In this document: piece after piece, positions 46,203 through 54,850 of the stretch
How positions within the stretch are numbered: the first letter of the stretch is position 1
How the letters are laid out: the number at the start of each line of letters is the position of its first letter
Assembly: GCA_900444965.1 (NCBI GenBank)
Contig: UFRQ01000003.1
Location: forward strand, 2,108,001-2,172,000
DNA: 64,000 nt
DNA from: [Actinobacillus] rossii
GTDB taxonomy: Bacteria; Pseudomonadota; Gammaproteobacteria; Enterobacterales; Pasteurellaceae
Direction: 5' to 3'
Translations under genes and position numbers: made by a program
The notes under the pieces: model-generated
The model's input: only the letters and a program-made list of their open reading frames with translations
Database searches by the model: none
What the model was told of the DNA's origin: nothing

Positions 46203-46577
46203 ATGAGTATCGCCAAATTTGACAATGAAGACTTTCACACAAAAGCCCCTGACCTGTTGGCAGATTTGGCGAAACATACCGTGGTTGCGGCACAGGAATT
46301 TGGTGTTAGCGAAGAGCAGGCGGAGAATATCGGGATGATTGTGGCAATGAAAATCAGCCAATCTTGGGGCGGTTTGAATGTGTATATGCCAAAAGCATTG
46401 GAGTTGTTCGCTTGCGAACGTGAAAAGCAAATCTATAACGAGTTCAACGGCACTAACCACGCTTACCTTGCGAAGAAATATAATCTTTCCCTGCAGTGGA
46501 TCTACAAAATTGTGAAGAAAGTCCAAAAAGAAGAAGTCAATAAGCGGCAGATGGATATGTTTGCCAATGCCAAATAA
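46203..46577 (+). CDS. mor: Mor-type middle-operon activator
   Basis: The 124-residue protein has the Mor/C fold: a dimerisation region (DLLADLAKHTVVAAQEFGVS) and a C-terminal helix-turn-helix (YLAKKYNLSLQWIYKIVKKVQKE, about 88-110). In Mu, Mor activates the middle promoter, leading to late genes. Here the late genes are gone: a terminator and a tape-measure fragment follow. Confidence 0.82.
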   Translation: MSIAKFDNEDFHTKAPDLLADLAKHTVVAAQEFGVSEEQAENIGMIVAMKISQSWGGLNVYMPKALELFACEREKQIYNEFNGTNHAYLAKKYNLSLQWIYKIVKKVQKEEVNKRQMDMFANAK

Positions 46578-46580
46578 ACG

Positions 46581-46612
46581 AAAACCCAGCCGTAAAAAGC
46601 TGGGTTTTGTTG
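46581..46612 (+). terminator. Terminator after mor
   Basis: AAAACCCAGC and GCTGGGTTTT pair around an 8-nt loop with a T-rich exit, closing the early operon. Confidence 0.85.
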
Positions 46613-46718
46613 TTTCTGTATGTGTAACGTTGTTTCAGTTTTCCTTCTTACTTCTTCCCACGTCATCCAAATTTTTCCCATTTATCTTGTTTATGTTTGT
46701 GTGGTTATGTTGGTTGGG

Positions 46719-47157
46719 TTTACCAACAAAGCGATTGAACGTCAACAAAAAGCATTAGAAAAAGCCAATGCCACTGCTGCAAGACAGCAAAAATACCGTA
46801 ATCAAGTAGACGGCTTAAAATCAGGTGCTGAACGGTTACAAAACCTAGGTCAACGCTCAATGGTTAGCGGTGTCGCAATGCTTGCACCAAGTGTCGCAAT
46901 GGGGAAAGGTGTCATTGGAATGACACAAACAGCAGGTAAATTTGAGCAGTTACAAAACATTCTTGAAATTACAGAAGGTTCCAGTGAAGGAGCGAAAAAA
47001 AGCCTTGACTGGGTTCAACAATTTGCCGTGGATACACCCGCAAACCTTGATGAGGCTGCCAAGGCATTTGTGCGATTGCGTGCTTATGGTATGGATCCAA
47101 CCAATGGCTTATTAATGAGCCTTGGCGATACAGCAGCCGCTATGGGTAACCCTGCTT
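46719..47157 (+). pseudogene. Internal fragment of a tail tape-measure protein
   Basis: About 146 in-frame codons (TNKAIERQQKALEKANATAA through GDTAAAMGNPAL) match the N-terminal third of Mu-like tape-measure proteins, including the GKFEQLQNILEITEGSSEGA segment. Both ends are lost: there is no native start or ribosome binding site upstream, and the frame runs straight into a replication gene downstream. It is a deletion scar. Confidence 0.7.
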
Positions 47158-47159
47158 TG

Positions 47160-48342
47160 CGCCGTTTGGAAATGATGACGCGCTTGAATGGGTTGGAACA
47201 ATGGGCGGAAGAAACGCAACATCACGCCTTATTTTTAACCTTAACGGCACCCAGTACATTTCACGCGACCCTTTCTCATGGCGAACAAAATCCAAAATGG
47301 AATGGCGCAAGCCCGCGCGCTACGCACCAATACTTAAACCGTGTTTGGGCGCAATTTCGCGCGCTGTTGGCAAAACGTGATATTGGCTTTTATGGTATGC
47401 GTGTTGCCGAGCCACATCATGACGGCTACACCGCACTGGCATTTGTTGGTTTATGTGGAAAAACAGTATCGTGATGAAGTGGTTGAGCTGTTCAAACGTA
47501 AGGCGTTGGAATTGGACGGTAATGAACGTGGCGCGAAACAGCACCGTTGCAAGGTGGAAGACATCGACCATGAGAAAGGTTCGGCTACAGCTTATATTGC
47601 GAAATATATCAGTAAGAATATTGATGGGTTTGCCGGTGATGATGAACGTTCGGATGAAGACCCTGAGATGTTGTTGAAAGACAATGCGAAACGTGCGCGC
47701 GCTTGGGCAAGCATGTGGGGGATTCGTCAATTTCAGTTTTATGGTGACGCTGGCGTTGGAGTTTGGCGCGAATTGCGCAGATTGACCGCTGGCGACATTA
47801 CAGACGAAGAATTAGAAGAGTTGCGTATTTGTGCAGACGTGGGTTGTTATGCGTCTTATTTGAAACGCCAAGGGGGCGCAATGGTGAAACGTTGTGACTT
47901 GGCGGCGCGTTTATATTATGAAACCACGGAGCCGAATCAATTTGGGGAAACTCGCAACAAGATTATTGGCGTTCGCTTGGTGAACGCGTTGGATTTTGTC
48001 AAAAGTCGCTTTAAAAAGTGGGTCATCAAACGCAAACCGAAAGTGGAACAAGGCTCGGAACAGGATGAACGCACCCCGAATAGTGGCGAATTTTCGCCAC
48101 CTTGGACTTGTGTCAGTAACTGTAACCCACAGAAAGGGGCGTTTTCAGTGAATGACATCGAAAATTTTATGAACATTCACCGTAACGAGATTGAACGTAT
48201 TCGATATTTCTTAGAATTGCACAAAATTTCATCACGTTGGATTACAGATTACCGCCTTTGCCGTCTTGTTTTAGGTGACAAAGTCGGGATTTATGACGGT
48301 CTAACCGTTCATTGGAATGGTTGGGAGTTGGTTGTGGAGTAA
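47160..48342 (+). pseudogene. P2/HP1-type HUH replication protein A, frameshifted
   Basis: The pieces encode a rolling-circle initiator: ETQHHALFLTLTAPSTFH near the start, then the HUH motif TPHWHLL and the paired Tyr in YIAKYISKNIDG, and the C-terminal Rep region to 48342. The upstream part lacks its N-terminus (fused to the tape-measure fragment), and an extra T at about 47427 breaks the frame just before HUH (GMRVAEPHHDG joins to TPHWHLL if it is removed). Related to gpA of HP1-like phages; not functional as read. Confidence 0.78.
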
Positions 48343-48355
48343 AAAAGGAAAAATT

Positions 48356-48541
48356 ATGTGGGAATTTTTTATACTCTACCTTTGTTTTTTCAGCAGTCTG
48401 CTATTAAGTGCGGTCACTTTTGACCGCAGTTTATGGCTTTCGATGTGGTTTTATCGGCTGTTTGTTTGGCTCGGGCTGTTGAATGTTATGGCATTTTCGG
48501 TATTAGTTTTGAGTAAATTGGTAATGTGGATTGGGGGTTGA
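48356..48541 (+). CDS. Small membrane protein
   Basis: ATG 48356 follows AAGGAAAAA and opens a 61-residue frame with two membrane helices (about 3-20 and 32-56). The frame is open upstream, but only inside the replication gene. An uptake word occurs in the middle. It may be an original neighbour of the replication gene; function unknown. Confidence 0.5.
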   Translation: MWEFFILYLCFFSSLLLSAVTFDRSLWLSMWFYRLFVWLGLLNVMAFSVLVLSKLVMWIGG

Positions 48542-48544
48542 TAT

Positions 48545-48724
48545 GGAAACGACGTAAATCTTAATAATGGCTGGCGTACAGACTACCCCAAATATGACGG
48601 AACTTACCTTGTTGTATTGGATGATGGAACGGTAACAACAATGATGTTTAATGTTATGAGAGCAAAATCCGATGCAAGAAAAATATTGAAGAAATTACCA
48701 CGTATTAAGATTAAGTTTTTATAG
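48545..48724 (+). pseudogene. Start-less remnant
   Basis: The frame reads NNGWRTDYPKYDGTYLVVLDDG and on to KLPRIKIKFL with no proper start codon; only a late ATG pair exists. The Trp/Tyr-rich start resembles small phage proteins of the DUF551 kind, which is a weak match. It is probably the end of a lost gene. Confidence 0.4.
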
Positions 48725-48733
48725 GGATTTTTT

Positions 48734-48940
48734 ATGGATATAATAAAAGAACAAATTGTAAGACCCAAACGAGCTATGGAACTATTAGGCGTTGCTAGAA
48801 CAACATTTTACAGAATGCAAAAAACAGATCCTAATTTTCCAAAACCCATAAAACTTAGTGTACGAAATAGCGGTTATTTAATCACCGAAATTCAAGACTA
48901 TATTAAGCAACTAAGTGATAACCGAAACGCCCCAGCCTAG
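48734..48940 (+). CDS. Second AlpA family regulator
   Basis: The 68-residue helix-turn-helix protein has the AlpA layout RPKRAMELLGVARTTFYRM, NFPKPIKLSVRNSGYLITEIQDYI. It is only distantly similar to the island AlpA and reads in the opposite direction. It ends in its own terminator. As a phage or satellite regulator left in the relic it could still cross-talk with the island. Confidence 0.75.
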   Translation: MDIIKEQIVRPKRAMELLGVARTTFYRMQKTDPNFPKPIKLSVRNSGYLITEIQDYIKQLSDNRNAPA

Positions 48941-48950
48941 GGGCTTTTTT
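48929..48950 (+). terminator. Terminator after the second alpA
   Basis: GCCCC and GGGGC pair around AGCCTA, followed by six T, overlapping the last codons of the gene. Confidence 0.8.
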
Positions 48951-49005
48951 ATTGCTATTTTAAATGATAGTATGTATTCACTCTCTTAATTTTATAAAAA
49001 TTTAA

Positions 49006-49725
49006 GGGGCTGTCCTAGATAACTAGAACAAATACTTCCTAACTAATTGTTTTAAAATAGAAATTTGAGTTTTTAAGTCACTGTGATTAAAACGCCATTC
49101 GCATTCCTTTAAATAGAGTTCAAAATGTTCTTTAGGAATACCATTAAACTTGCGTAAATGACGTTTTGCTTGACTCCCAAAATTCTCAATTCCGTTAATA
49201 TGATTTTGTTTTTCTGCAAAATGCGTGCTGTGATTGATACGAAAATGACTAAATTCGCTCACATCTAACACATCATAACTTCTATAGAAATCAGTGTAAA
49301 CAATGCTATCAGGCTTTACTTGCTCACGAATAATAGGCAATAACGTTGCAGATTGTGTATTTGGCACAGCAACGGTATAAACTCTGCCATTTCGCTTAAG
49401 AAGCCCAAATACCGTAATTTTACCTGCGGCCCCACGACCTCGTTTACCTTTGCGTTGTCCACCAAAGTAGCTTTCATCAGCTTCAATTTCGCCTTCAAAC
49501 ATCTCTAGATGTAGACTATTTTGATAAATGAGAAATCGTAACCGATGAAAGTAAAACGCTGCCGTAGTTTTATTTACATTAGCTAACTCAGCAGCCGTTC
49601 GAGCGGTGACGCCTGCAACGAAAAGTTCAATGAGTTTGGTTTGTTTGTACTGACTTAGACGACTTTTTCTCATTCAGATATTTTATCCTAAATGGGATTT
49701 TTGGTCAGTTATCTAGGACAGCCCC
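49006..49725. mobile_element. IS1595-family (IS1016-like) insertion sequence
   Basis: A 720-bp element with perfect 19-bp terminal inverted repeats, GGGGCTGTCCTAGATAACT at 49006-49024 and its complement at 49707-49725. The flanks AAATTTAA and AAATTTTA resemble an 8-bp target duplication with one change. It carries one intact transposase gene. Confidence 0.9.
49023..49673 (-). CDS. IS1595-family transposase
   Basis: The 216-residue ISXO2-type transposase has an N-terminal helical DNA-binding region (VTARTAAELANVNKTTAAFYFHRLR, about 22-46) and the catalytic landmarks EADESYFGG (about 64-72), VYTDFYRSYD and HINGIENFGSQAKRHLRKFNG. Length and ends fit IS1016, common in Haemophilus, where it also flanks capsule genes. 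It appears intact. Confidence 0.9.
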   Translation of the reverse strand: MRKSRLSQYKQTKLIELFVAGVTARTAAELANVNKTTAAFYFHRLRFLIYQNSLHLEMFEGEIEADESYFGGQRKGKRGRGAAGKITVFGLLKRNGRVYTVAVPNTQSATLLPIIREQVKPDSIVYTDFYRSYDVLDVSEFSHFRINHSTHFAEKQNHINGIENFGSQAKRHLRKFNGIPKEHFELYLKECEWRFNHSDLKTQISILKQLVRKYLF

Positions 49726-49816
49726 AAATTTTAATGTACTTGATGATAAAAGTAAATTTTGATAAATAACATTATTTTTATTTATTTTCAATGTGTTAAT
49801 AAAATTTATTTAGGAA

Positions 49817-49960
49817 CGCTCAGCCAAATTTAGCTCAACGGAACTAAACGAAAAACTTCTAAAAAGCCTGTAAAATCAACGTTTACGGGATTTTTTCTTA
49901 TCTTAGCTTAACGCGCCTAAACGTTTCCTATCACAAATTTTAGTTACACGTTTAGTTAAC
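49817..49960 (+). repeat. attR: att repeat 3 with int-side flank (right junction)
   Basis: CGCTCAGCC then AAATTTAGCTCAACGGAACT to 49855 matches the other att copies with about 15 nt missing inside the tRNA end. The match to att repeat 2 continues through the terminator copy (49861-49896, weakened by G-to-A) to 49960, including ACGTTTCCTATCACAAATTT, which elsewhere precedes an integrase gene. No integrase follows here. Confidence 0.75.
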
Positions 49961-49991
49961 CACTAAACAATGGTACATATTTCCCAAAAGT

Positions 49992-50005
49992 TTGATATAT
50001 ATCAA
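49992..50005 (+). promoter_or_regulatory. Perfect FNR box
   Basis: TTGATATATATCAA is a perfect match to TTGAT-N4-ATCAA. It is centred about 60 nt upstream of the expected start of a transcript from the promoter TTTTCA (50024-50029) - 17 nt - TATGAT (50047-50052), the class I activator position. Confidence 0.7.
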
Positions 50006-50058
50006 CTAAAGTTTAATTAGTGCTTTTCATGCTGAAACTTTTCCGCTATGATTAACTC

Positions 50059-50158
50059 TGTCAAGTAATTGCTTGATATTCATAAAGTTCCTAAATAAAA
50101 TAATCATAAATAAATAGCTAAACTACTTTCCTACCACTCGCAAGAGTGGTTTTTTTTA
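50059..50158 (+). ncRNA. Candidate FNR-activated small RNA
   Basis: Starting about 7 nt after the TATGAT -10 box, roughly 100 nt contain no reading frame with a ribosome binding site. They hold a 5' stem (TCAAG and CTTGA, 50061-50076), an A/U-rich middle with a pyrimidine stretch ACTACTTTCCTACC, and a strong terminator (ACCACTC GCAA GAGTGGT, 50133-50150, plus eight T). This is the build of an Hfq-type regulatory RNA such as enteric FnrS. No homology to FnrS is claimed. Confidence 0.5.
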
Positions 50159-50283
50159 TCTCTTTTTTAAGATTACTCAATCTAAAGAAAATATAAACTG
50201 ATTCAGTGAGTATTTATGAAAGTAGATTCTATGCCAAGAATTAGGTAAAATGCGACCGCACTTTTTTGTTAAAAGGACTAAAT

Positions 50284-51954
50284 ATGTCATCACAATTTGT
50301 TTTTACGATGCATCGCGTGGGCAAAGTTGTTCCACCGAAACGTCATATTTTAAAAGATATTTCTTTAAGCTTCTTTCCAGGGGCTAAAATCGGGGTGCTT
50401 GGCTTAAATGGTGCGGGTAAATCTACCCTTTTACGCATTATGGCTGGTGTTGATAAAGAGTTTGAAGGGGAAGCTCGCCCGCAACCAGGGATAAAAATCG
50501 GTTATCTTCCGCAAGAGCCAAAATTAGATCCACAACAAACCGTGCGTGAAGCCATTGAAGAAGCGGTTTTAGAAGTGAAAAATGCACTCACTCGCTTAGA
50601 TGAAGTTTATGCGGCTTATGCCGATGAAAATGCGGACTTCGACAAACTGGCGGCTGAACAAGCTCAATTAGAAGCGATTATTCAAGCTCACGATGGTCAT
50701 AATTTAGATAACCAGCTAGAGCGTGCTGCCGATGCGTTACGTTTACCGGATTGGGACGCTAAAATCGAACATCTTTCAGGGGGCGAACGCCGCCGTGTGG
50801 CACTTTGCCGTCTGTTGCTCGAAAAACCGGATATGTTGTTATTAGATGAGCCAACCAACCACTTAGATGCAGAATCTGTGGCGTGGTTAGAGCGTTTCTT
50901 ACACGACTATGAAGGTACTGTGGTGGCAATTACCCACGACCGTTACTTCTTAGATAACGTCGCAGGCTGGATCTTAGAGCTTGACCGTGGTGAAGGTATT
51001 CCTTGGGAAGGTAACTACTCATCTTGGTTAGAGCAAAAAGAGAAACGCTTAGAGCAAGAACAAGCGGCGGAAAATGCTCGTCAAAAATCCATTGCTAAAG
51101 AGTTGGAATGGGTACGCCAAAATCCGAAAGGTCGTCAGGCAAAAAGCAAGGCGCGTATGGCACGCTTTGAAGAGCTTAACTCAGGCGAATATCAAAAACG
51201 TAACGAAACCAACGAACTCTTTATTCCACCTGGCCCACGCTTAGGGGATAAAGTGATTGAAGTGAGTAACCTAACCAAATCTTACGGCGACCGCACTTTA
51301 ATTGATGATTTATCTTTCAGCATTCCGAAAGGGGCGATTGTGGGGATCATAGGGGCGAACGGTGCAGGTAAATCAACCTTATTCCGTATGCTTTCAGGTC
51401 AAGAACAACCAGACAGTGGTTCAATCGTGATGGGCGAAACGGTGGTGCTTGCCTCTGTGGATCAGTTCCGTGATGCAATGGACGACAAGAAAACCGTATG
51501 GGAAGAAGTCTCAAACGGACAAGATATTTTAACTATCGGCAACTTTGAAATCCCAAGCCGTGCTTATGTTGGACGCTTTAACTTCAAAGGCGTGGATCAA
51601 CAAAAACGTGTTGGCGAATTATCAGGCGGTGAGCGTGGTCGTTTACACCTTGCGAAATTGTTACAAGCGGGCGGAAACGTCTTATTATTAGACGAACCAA
51701 CCAACGACCTTGATGTGGAAACCTTACGTGCGTTAGAAAATGCGATCTTAGAATTTCCAGGCTGTGCAATGGTTATCTCGCATGACCGCTGGTTCTTAGA
51801 CCGTATCGCAACTCACATTTTAGATTACGGCGATGAAGGTAAAGTCACTTTCTACGAAGGTAACTTCTCAGACTACGAAGAGTGGAAAAAGAAAACCTTA
51901 GGTGAAGCGGCAACGCAGCCACATCGTATGAAGTATAAACGGATCACGAAGTAA
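50284..51954 (+). CDS. ettA: Energy-dependent translational throttle protein EttA
   Basis: EttA is an ABC-F ATPase that binds the ribosomal E site and gates the first peptide bond according to ATP/ADP. The 556 residues have two nucleotide-binding domains, with Walker A GLNGAGKST and GANGAGKST, signatures LSGGERRR and LSGGERGR, Walker B LLLDEPTNHLD and LLLDEPTNDLD, the arm insert in the first domain and the charged linker between them. ATG 50284 follows AAGGAC at good spacing; the frame is open 18 nt further. An uptake word lies just upstream. Confidence 0.95.
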   Translation: MSSQFVFTMHRVGKVVPPKRHILKDISLSFFPGAKIGVLGLNGAGKSTLLRIMAGVDKEFEGEARPQPGIKIGYLPQEPKLDPQQTVREAIEEAVLEVKNALTRLDEVYAAYADENADFDKLAAEQAQLEAIIQAHDGHNLDNQLERAADALRLPDWDAKIEHLSGGERRRVALCRLLLEKPDMLLLDEPTNHLDAESVAWLERFLHDYEGTVVAITHDRYFLDNVAGWILELDRGEGIPWEGNYSSWLEQKEKRLEQEQAAENARQKSIAKELEWVRQNPKGRQAKSKARMARFEELNSGEYQKRNETNELFIPPGPRLGDKVIEVSNLTKSYGDRTLIDDLSFSIPKGAIVGIIGANGAGKSTLFRMLSGQEQPDSGSIVMGETVVLASVDQFRDAMDDKKTVWEEVSNGQDILTIGNFEIPSRAYVGRFNFKGVDQQKRVGELSGGERGRLHLAKLLQAGGNVLLLDEPTNDLDVETLRALENAILEFPGCAMVISHDRWFLDRIATHILDYGDEGKVTFYEGNFSDYEEWKKKTLGEAATQPHRMKYKRITK

Positions 51955-52018
51955 TTAATAAAACGGTGAACAAATAAAGAATGCCCACCGTTTATTTTTA
52001 TAAAATCTCTCAAATATC

Positions 52019-52084
52019 AACTGCACTTTAAATCAACAAAAAGTGCGGTTAAAAAAAGGGTATTTTAACAATACCCTTTATATT
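52019..52084. terminator. Two tandem hairpins between ettA and fdhF
   Basis: The first pairs AACTGCACTTT with AAAGTGCGGTT (one uptake word mutated), followed by seven A on the plus strand. The second pairs AAAGGGTATT with AATACCCTTT (52055-52080). Together they end ettA and, read leftward, fdhF. Confidence 0.75.
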
Positions 52085-52093
52085 ACTGAATCT

Positions 52094-54247
52094 TTATGCC
52101 ACAAGTGCGGTTTGTTTTAATTGAGTTTTGAGTTTGGTATATTCGGTAACCACATAGTGTTCCGCCCAATTTTGATCCTCAATTTTCTCAATCCGAACTG
52201 CGCTATATTTATACTCAGGCGTTCTTGAACCCGGGTTCAAATGTTCCGCGGTGAGTTCGTTACATTTACCAATCCACCATTGATAAGTCATATAACAAGC
52301 ACCTTTGTTCGTTCTTGAACTTACATCGGCACGAGAAATCACTTTACCACGAGAAGAAGCAATCCACACGAGATCATTGTGTTTAATACCTAATGCTTTC
52401 GCATCTTCATCGTTCATTTGGACATACCCTGGTTCATCCGCTAACGCCGCTAATGCACGACAGTTACCTGTCATAGAACGACAAGAATAGTGACCAACTT
52501 CACGTACAGTAGATAAAATCAATGGGAATTCTTCGCTCAAATCTTCCATTGGTGGTAACCAATCGCAAGCAAAGAAATCTGCCTTACCATTTGGACGGTC
52601 AAAAATTTGTCCTTTGTACAAATACTGCGTACCTTGATCTTCAGGACCTTCGTCATAGCAAGGCCATTGGATATACGCCAAGCCTTCCATTTTTTCGTAA
52701 GTTGCGCCTTTATAAATCGGACACAAACTACGAAGTTCGTCCCAAATTTCTTTGGTATTATTATAGTGCATTGGGTAACCCATTGCCGTTGCCATTTCAC
52801 TGATAATTTGCCAGTCGTCTTTTACATCTCCGACAGGCTCTACCGCTTTATAGAAACGTTGGAAACCACGGTCTGCTGCACTATACACACCTTCATGTTC
52901 CGCACAAGAAGTTGCGGGGAAAATGACATCCGCTTCGGCAGCAGTTTGTGTCATAAAGATATCTTGTACAATAATGAATTCAAGATCTTTAAACGTTTGT
53001 TTCATCGCATTTATATCTGGTTCAGTTTGTAACGTATCTTCACCCATAATATAGAATGCTTTGAGCTTACCTTCTTTCACGGCGTGTGGCACTTCGCTTA
53101 ATGGAACACCTGGTTTTGTATTTAATTCAGGAACGTCCCAGGCTTTAGCAAATTTTGCCATTGCCACAGGATCATCTAAACGTTGATAACCAGGTAACGT
53201 ATTGTATAACGCTCCCATATCACAAGCACCTTGAACATTATTTTGACCACGTACAGGGTTAACGCCTACATTAGGTTTACCGAGATTACCTGTTAACATT
53301 GCAAGACTTGCTAATGCACGCACAGTTTCCACCCCTTGACGAAATTGGCAAACCCCCATTCCCCAAAGAATGGTTGCGGTTTCCGCTTTCGCATAAGTGC
53401 GGGCAATTTCACGCAACATTTCTGGTTCGATACCCGTAATATGCTGTGTGCTTTCTGGCGTATAATTTTTTACAACTTCATAGAAAGACTCAAAGTTTTC
53501 TGTATGTTCATCAATGAATTTTTGATCTTGTAATCCTTCTTCTAAAATTACATTCATCATCGCATTCAAGAATGCCACATTACTACCGTTCGCAAGTGGT
53601 GCATAAATATCTGCAATACGTGCAGTTTCAATTTTACGCGGATCACAAACAATAATTTTTGCGCCTTTTTCTTTAGCATGGTTAATTCGACGTGCCACAA
53701 TCGGATGTGATGTAGAAGCGTTGTAACCGAAAATAAACACGCATTTGGTATCTTCAATCTCAACGATTGAGTTGGACATTGCGCCATTACCGACCGATTT
53801 GAGCAGACCTGCTACAGATGGGCCATGTCAGACACGTGCACAACAGTCAACGTTGTTATTACCTAATACCGCACGGGCAAATTTTTGCATTACGTAATTC
53901 ACTTCATTACCCGGTCCACGAGATGAACCTGTTACCATAATGGATTCTTTGCCGTATTTTTGTTGGATTTCTTTAAGACGATTAGCTGAATAGCTGATTG
54001 CTTCTTCCCAACTGACTGGAGTGAACGGCTCGCTTCGTTTATAACGAATCATTGGCTGCGTTAAGCGTGGGGTCAAAATTTTAGTATCATGAACAAAGTC
54101 CCAACCATAATAGCCTTTCAGACAGAGCTCACCTTCATTAGTTTTGCCGTTTGCACCTTCAGCACCGATAATTTTGTTGTTTTCGACCAACAAATTGATC
54201 TTACACCCAGATGCACAATACGGACAGACTGTAATGACTTTTTTCAT
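52094..54247 (-). CDS. fdhF: Formate dehydrogenase H, selenocysteine enzyme
   Basis: FdhF oxidises formate to CO2 and passes electrons to the hydrogenase of formate hydrogenlyase. The gene encodes 717 residues when the in-frame TGA at 53828-53830 is read as selenocysteine, at position 140 in CCARV-Sec-HGPS, the same place as in E. coli (715 residues). The N-terminal 4Fe-4S motif CPYCASGCKINLLV and the Mo-bis-MGD domains (NPVRGQNNVQGACDMG near 330) are present. It is last in the hyf-hyc run but has a 126-nt gap upstream with a possible promoter. It requires selABC elsewhere in the genome. Confidence 0.95.
53790..53830 (-). promoter_or_regulatory. SECIS element of fdhF
   Basis: Immediately after the UGA the mRNA keeps the E. 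coli fdhF pattern, with an apical GCAGGUCUGC stem-loop about 17 nt downstream and the following AAAUCGGUCGGUAAUGG segment. In E. coli this hairpin binds SelB to deliver Sec-tRNA. Confidence 0.8.
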
Positions 54248-54373
54248 AATGAATGTCCTTATAACTTATAAAAAAATATCCTATATGATTTGATATAACT
54301 ATATGCCAATACGCCGATTATTCACCTATAAAATGAAGGTTTATTGATCTAGCGCATTTATTTTCGATAATTT
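54248..54373 (-). promoter_or_regulatory. fdhF upstream region with possible promoter
   Basis: On the minus strand TTGGCA and TATAGG are 18 nt apart about 30 nt before the fdhF ribosome binding site (AAGGA). A half FNR-like word (TTGAT) faces it near 54343. No sigma-54 GG-N10-GC element was found. Separate fdhF control is therefore possible but uncertain. Confidence 0.35.
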
Positions 54374-54850
54374 CTACAATGTCTCAATTTTAGAAAAATC
54401 CTCCTGATTATTCAGAAAATCATAAAGAAATTGCACCGCACTTTTCACTTTTTCCGTCATAGGAAATGCGAAAGAAACAATATCTGGTTGAATCCCGATA
54501 AAAATAACTTGTTCTACATCGGTTTCTAATTGTTCAATTAAAAAATTCAGCGGTAAGTTATGCGTACTGACAAAAAACATCTCGGCGATCAATTCTTTAT
54601 CTACAATACGAATTTCACCGACTGGCTGTTCCATTTCTGTTGCATCCACAATAACCAAACGCTTTGGTTTTAGTTCGCGGATAATATGAGCAACATTTTC
54701 TGGAGCGGAACCACCATCAAGTGCGGTCCAATATTTAATCGGATTATTACGCATTAATTGATATAACAACGGACCAGCCCCGTCATCACCCATCATGGTA
54801 TTCCCTACGGCGAGCATTACATTTTCATTATTCATTATGCTGTTATCCAT
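54374..54850 (-). CDS. hycI: Hydrogenase maturation protease HycI
   Basis: HycI removes the C-terminal tail of HycE after nickel insertion. The 158-residue protein has the family motifs GNTMMGDDGAGP (about 16-27, with the metal-binding Asp), DGGSAPEN and VDATEM (about 68-73) and a late His (STHNLPL). It overlaps hycH. ATG 54850, GTG 54853 and ATG 54835 are all possible; 54835 has the better-spaced GGA but loses five residues. Confidence 0.88.
   Translation of the reverse strand: MDNSIMNNENVMLAVGNTMMGDDGAGPLLYQLMRNNPIKYWTALDGGSAPENVAHIIRELKPKRLVIVDATEMEQPVGEIRIVDKELIAEMFFVSTHNLPLNFLIEQLETDVEQVIFIGIQPDIVSFAFPMTEKVKSAVQFLYDFLNNQEDFSKIETL

Larger units (their letters stand above)
33445..49860. 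mobile_element. Second, decayed composite element at the same tRNA
   Basis: About 16.4 kb between att repeats 2 and 3. It holds a truncated integrase, an IS481-family copy, a truncated yejK-like gene, the early region of a Mu/B3-like transposable phage, a tape-measure fragment, a broken P2/HP1-type replication gene, a second alpA and an IS1595-family copy. No head, portal or lysis genes remain. At least five frameshifts or truncations show that it is a relic. The phage segment is visibly richer in G and C than the host DNA. Confidence 0.75.

Noticed and set aside
49006..49725. Exact 8-bp target duplication for the IS1595 copy
   Set aside because: The flanks AAATTTAA and AAATTTTA differ at one position, so it is recorded only as probable.
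33445..49860. Complete Mu-like prophage
   Set aside because: Only early genes are present; no head, portal or lysis genes, and the one tail gene is a fragment. Several early genes are frameshifted.
53779..53830. Stop codon splitting fdhF into two genes
   Set aside because: The UGA aligns with Sec140 of FdhF and is followed by a SECIS-like hairpin, so it is recoding.
54248..54373. Sigma-54 promoter for fdhF as in E. coli
   Set aside because: TTGGCAT is present, but there is no GC at the -12 position 10 nt after GG, so a sigma-54 element is not supported.
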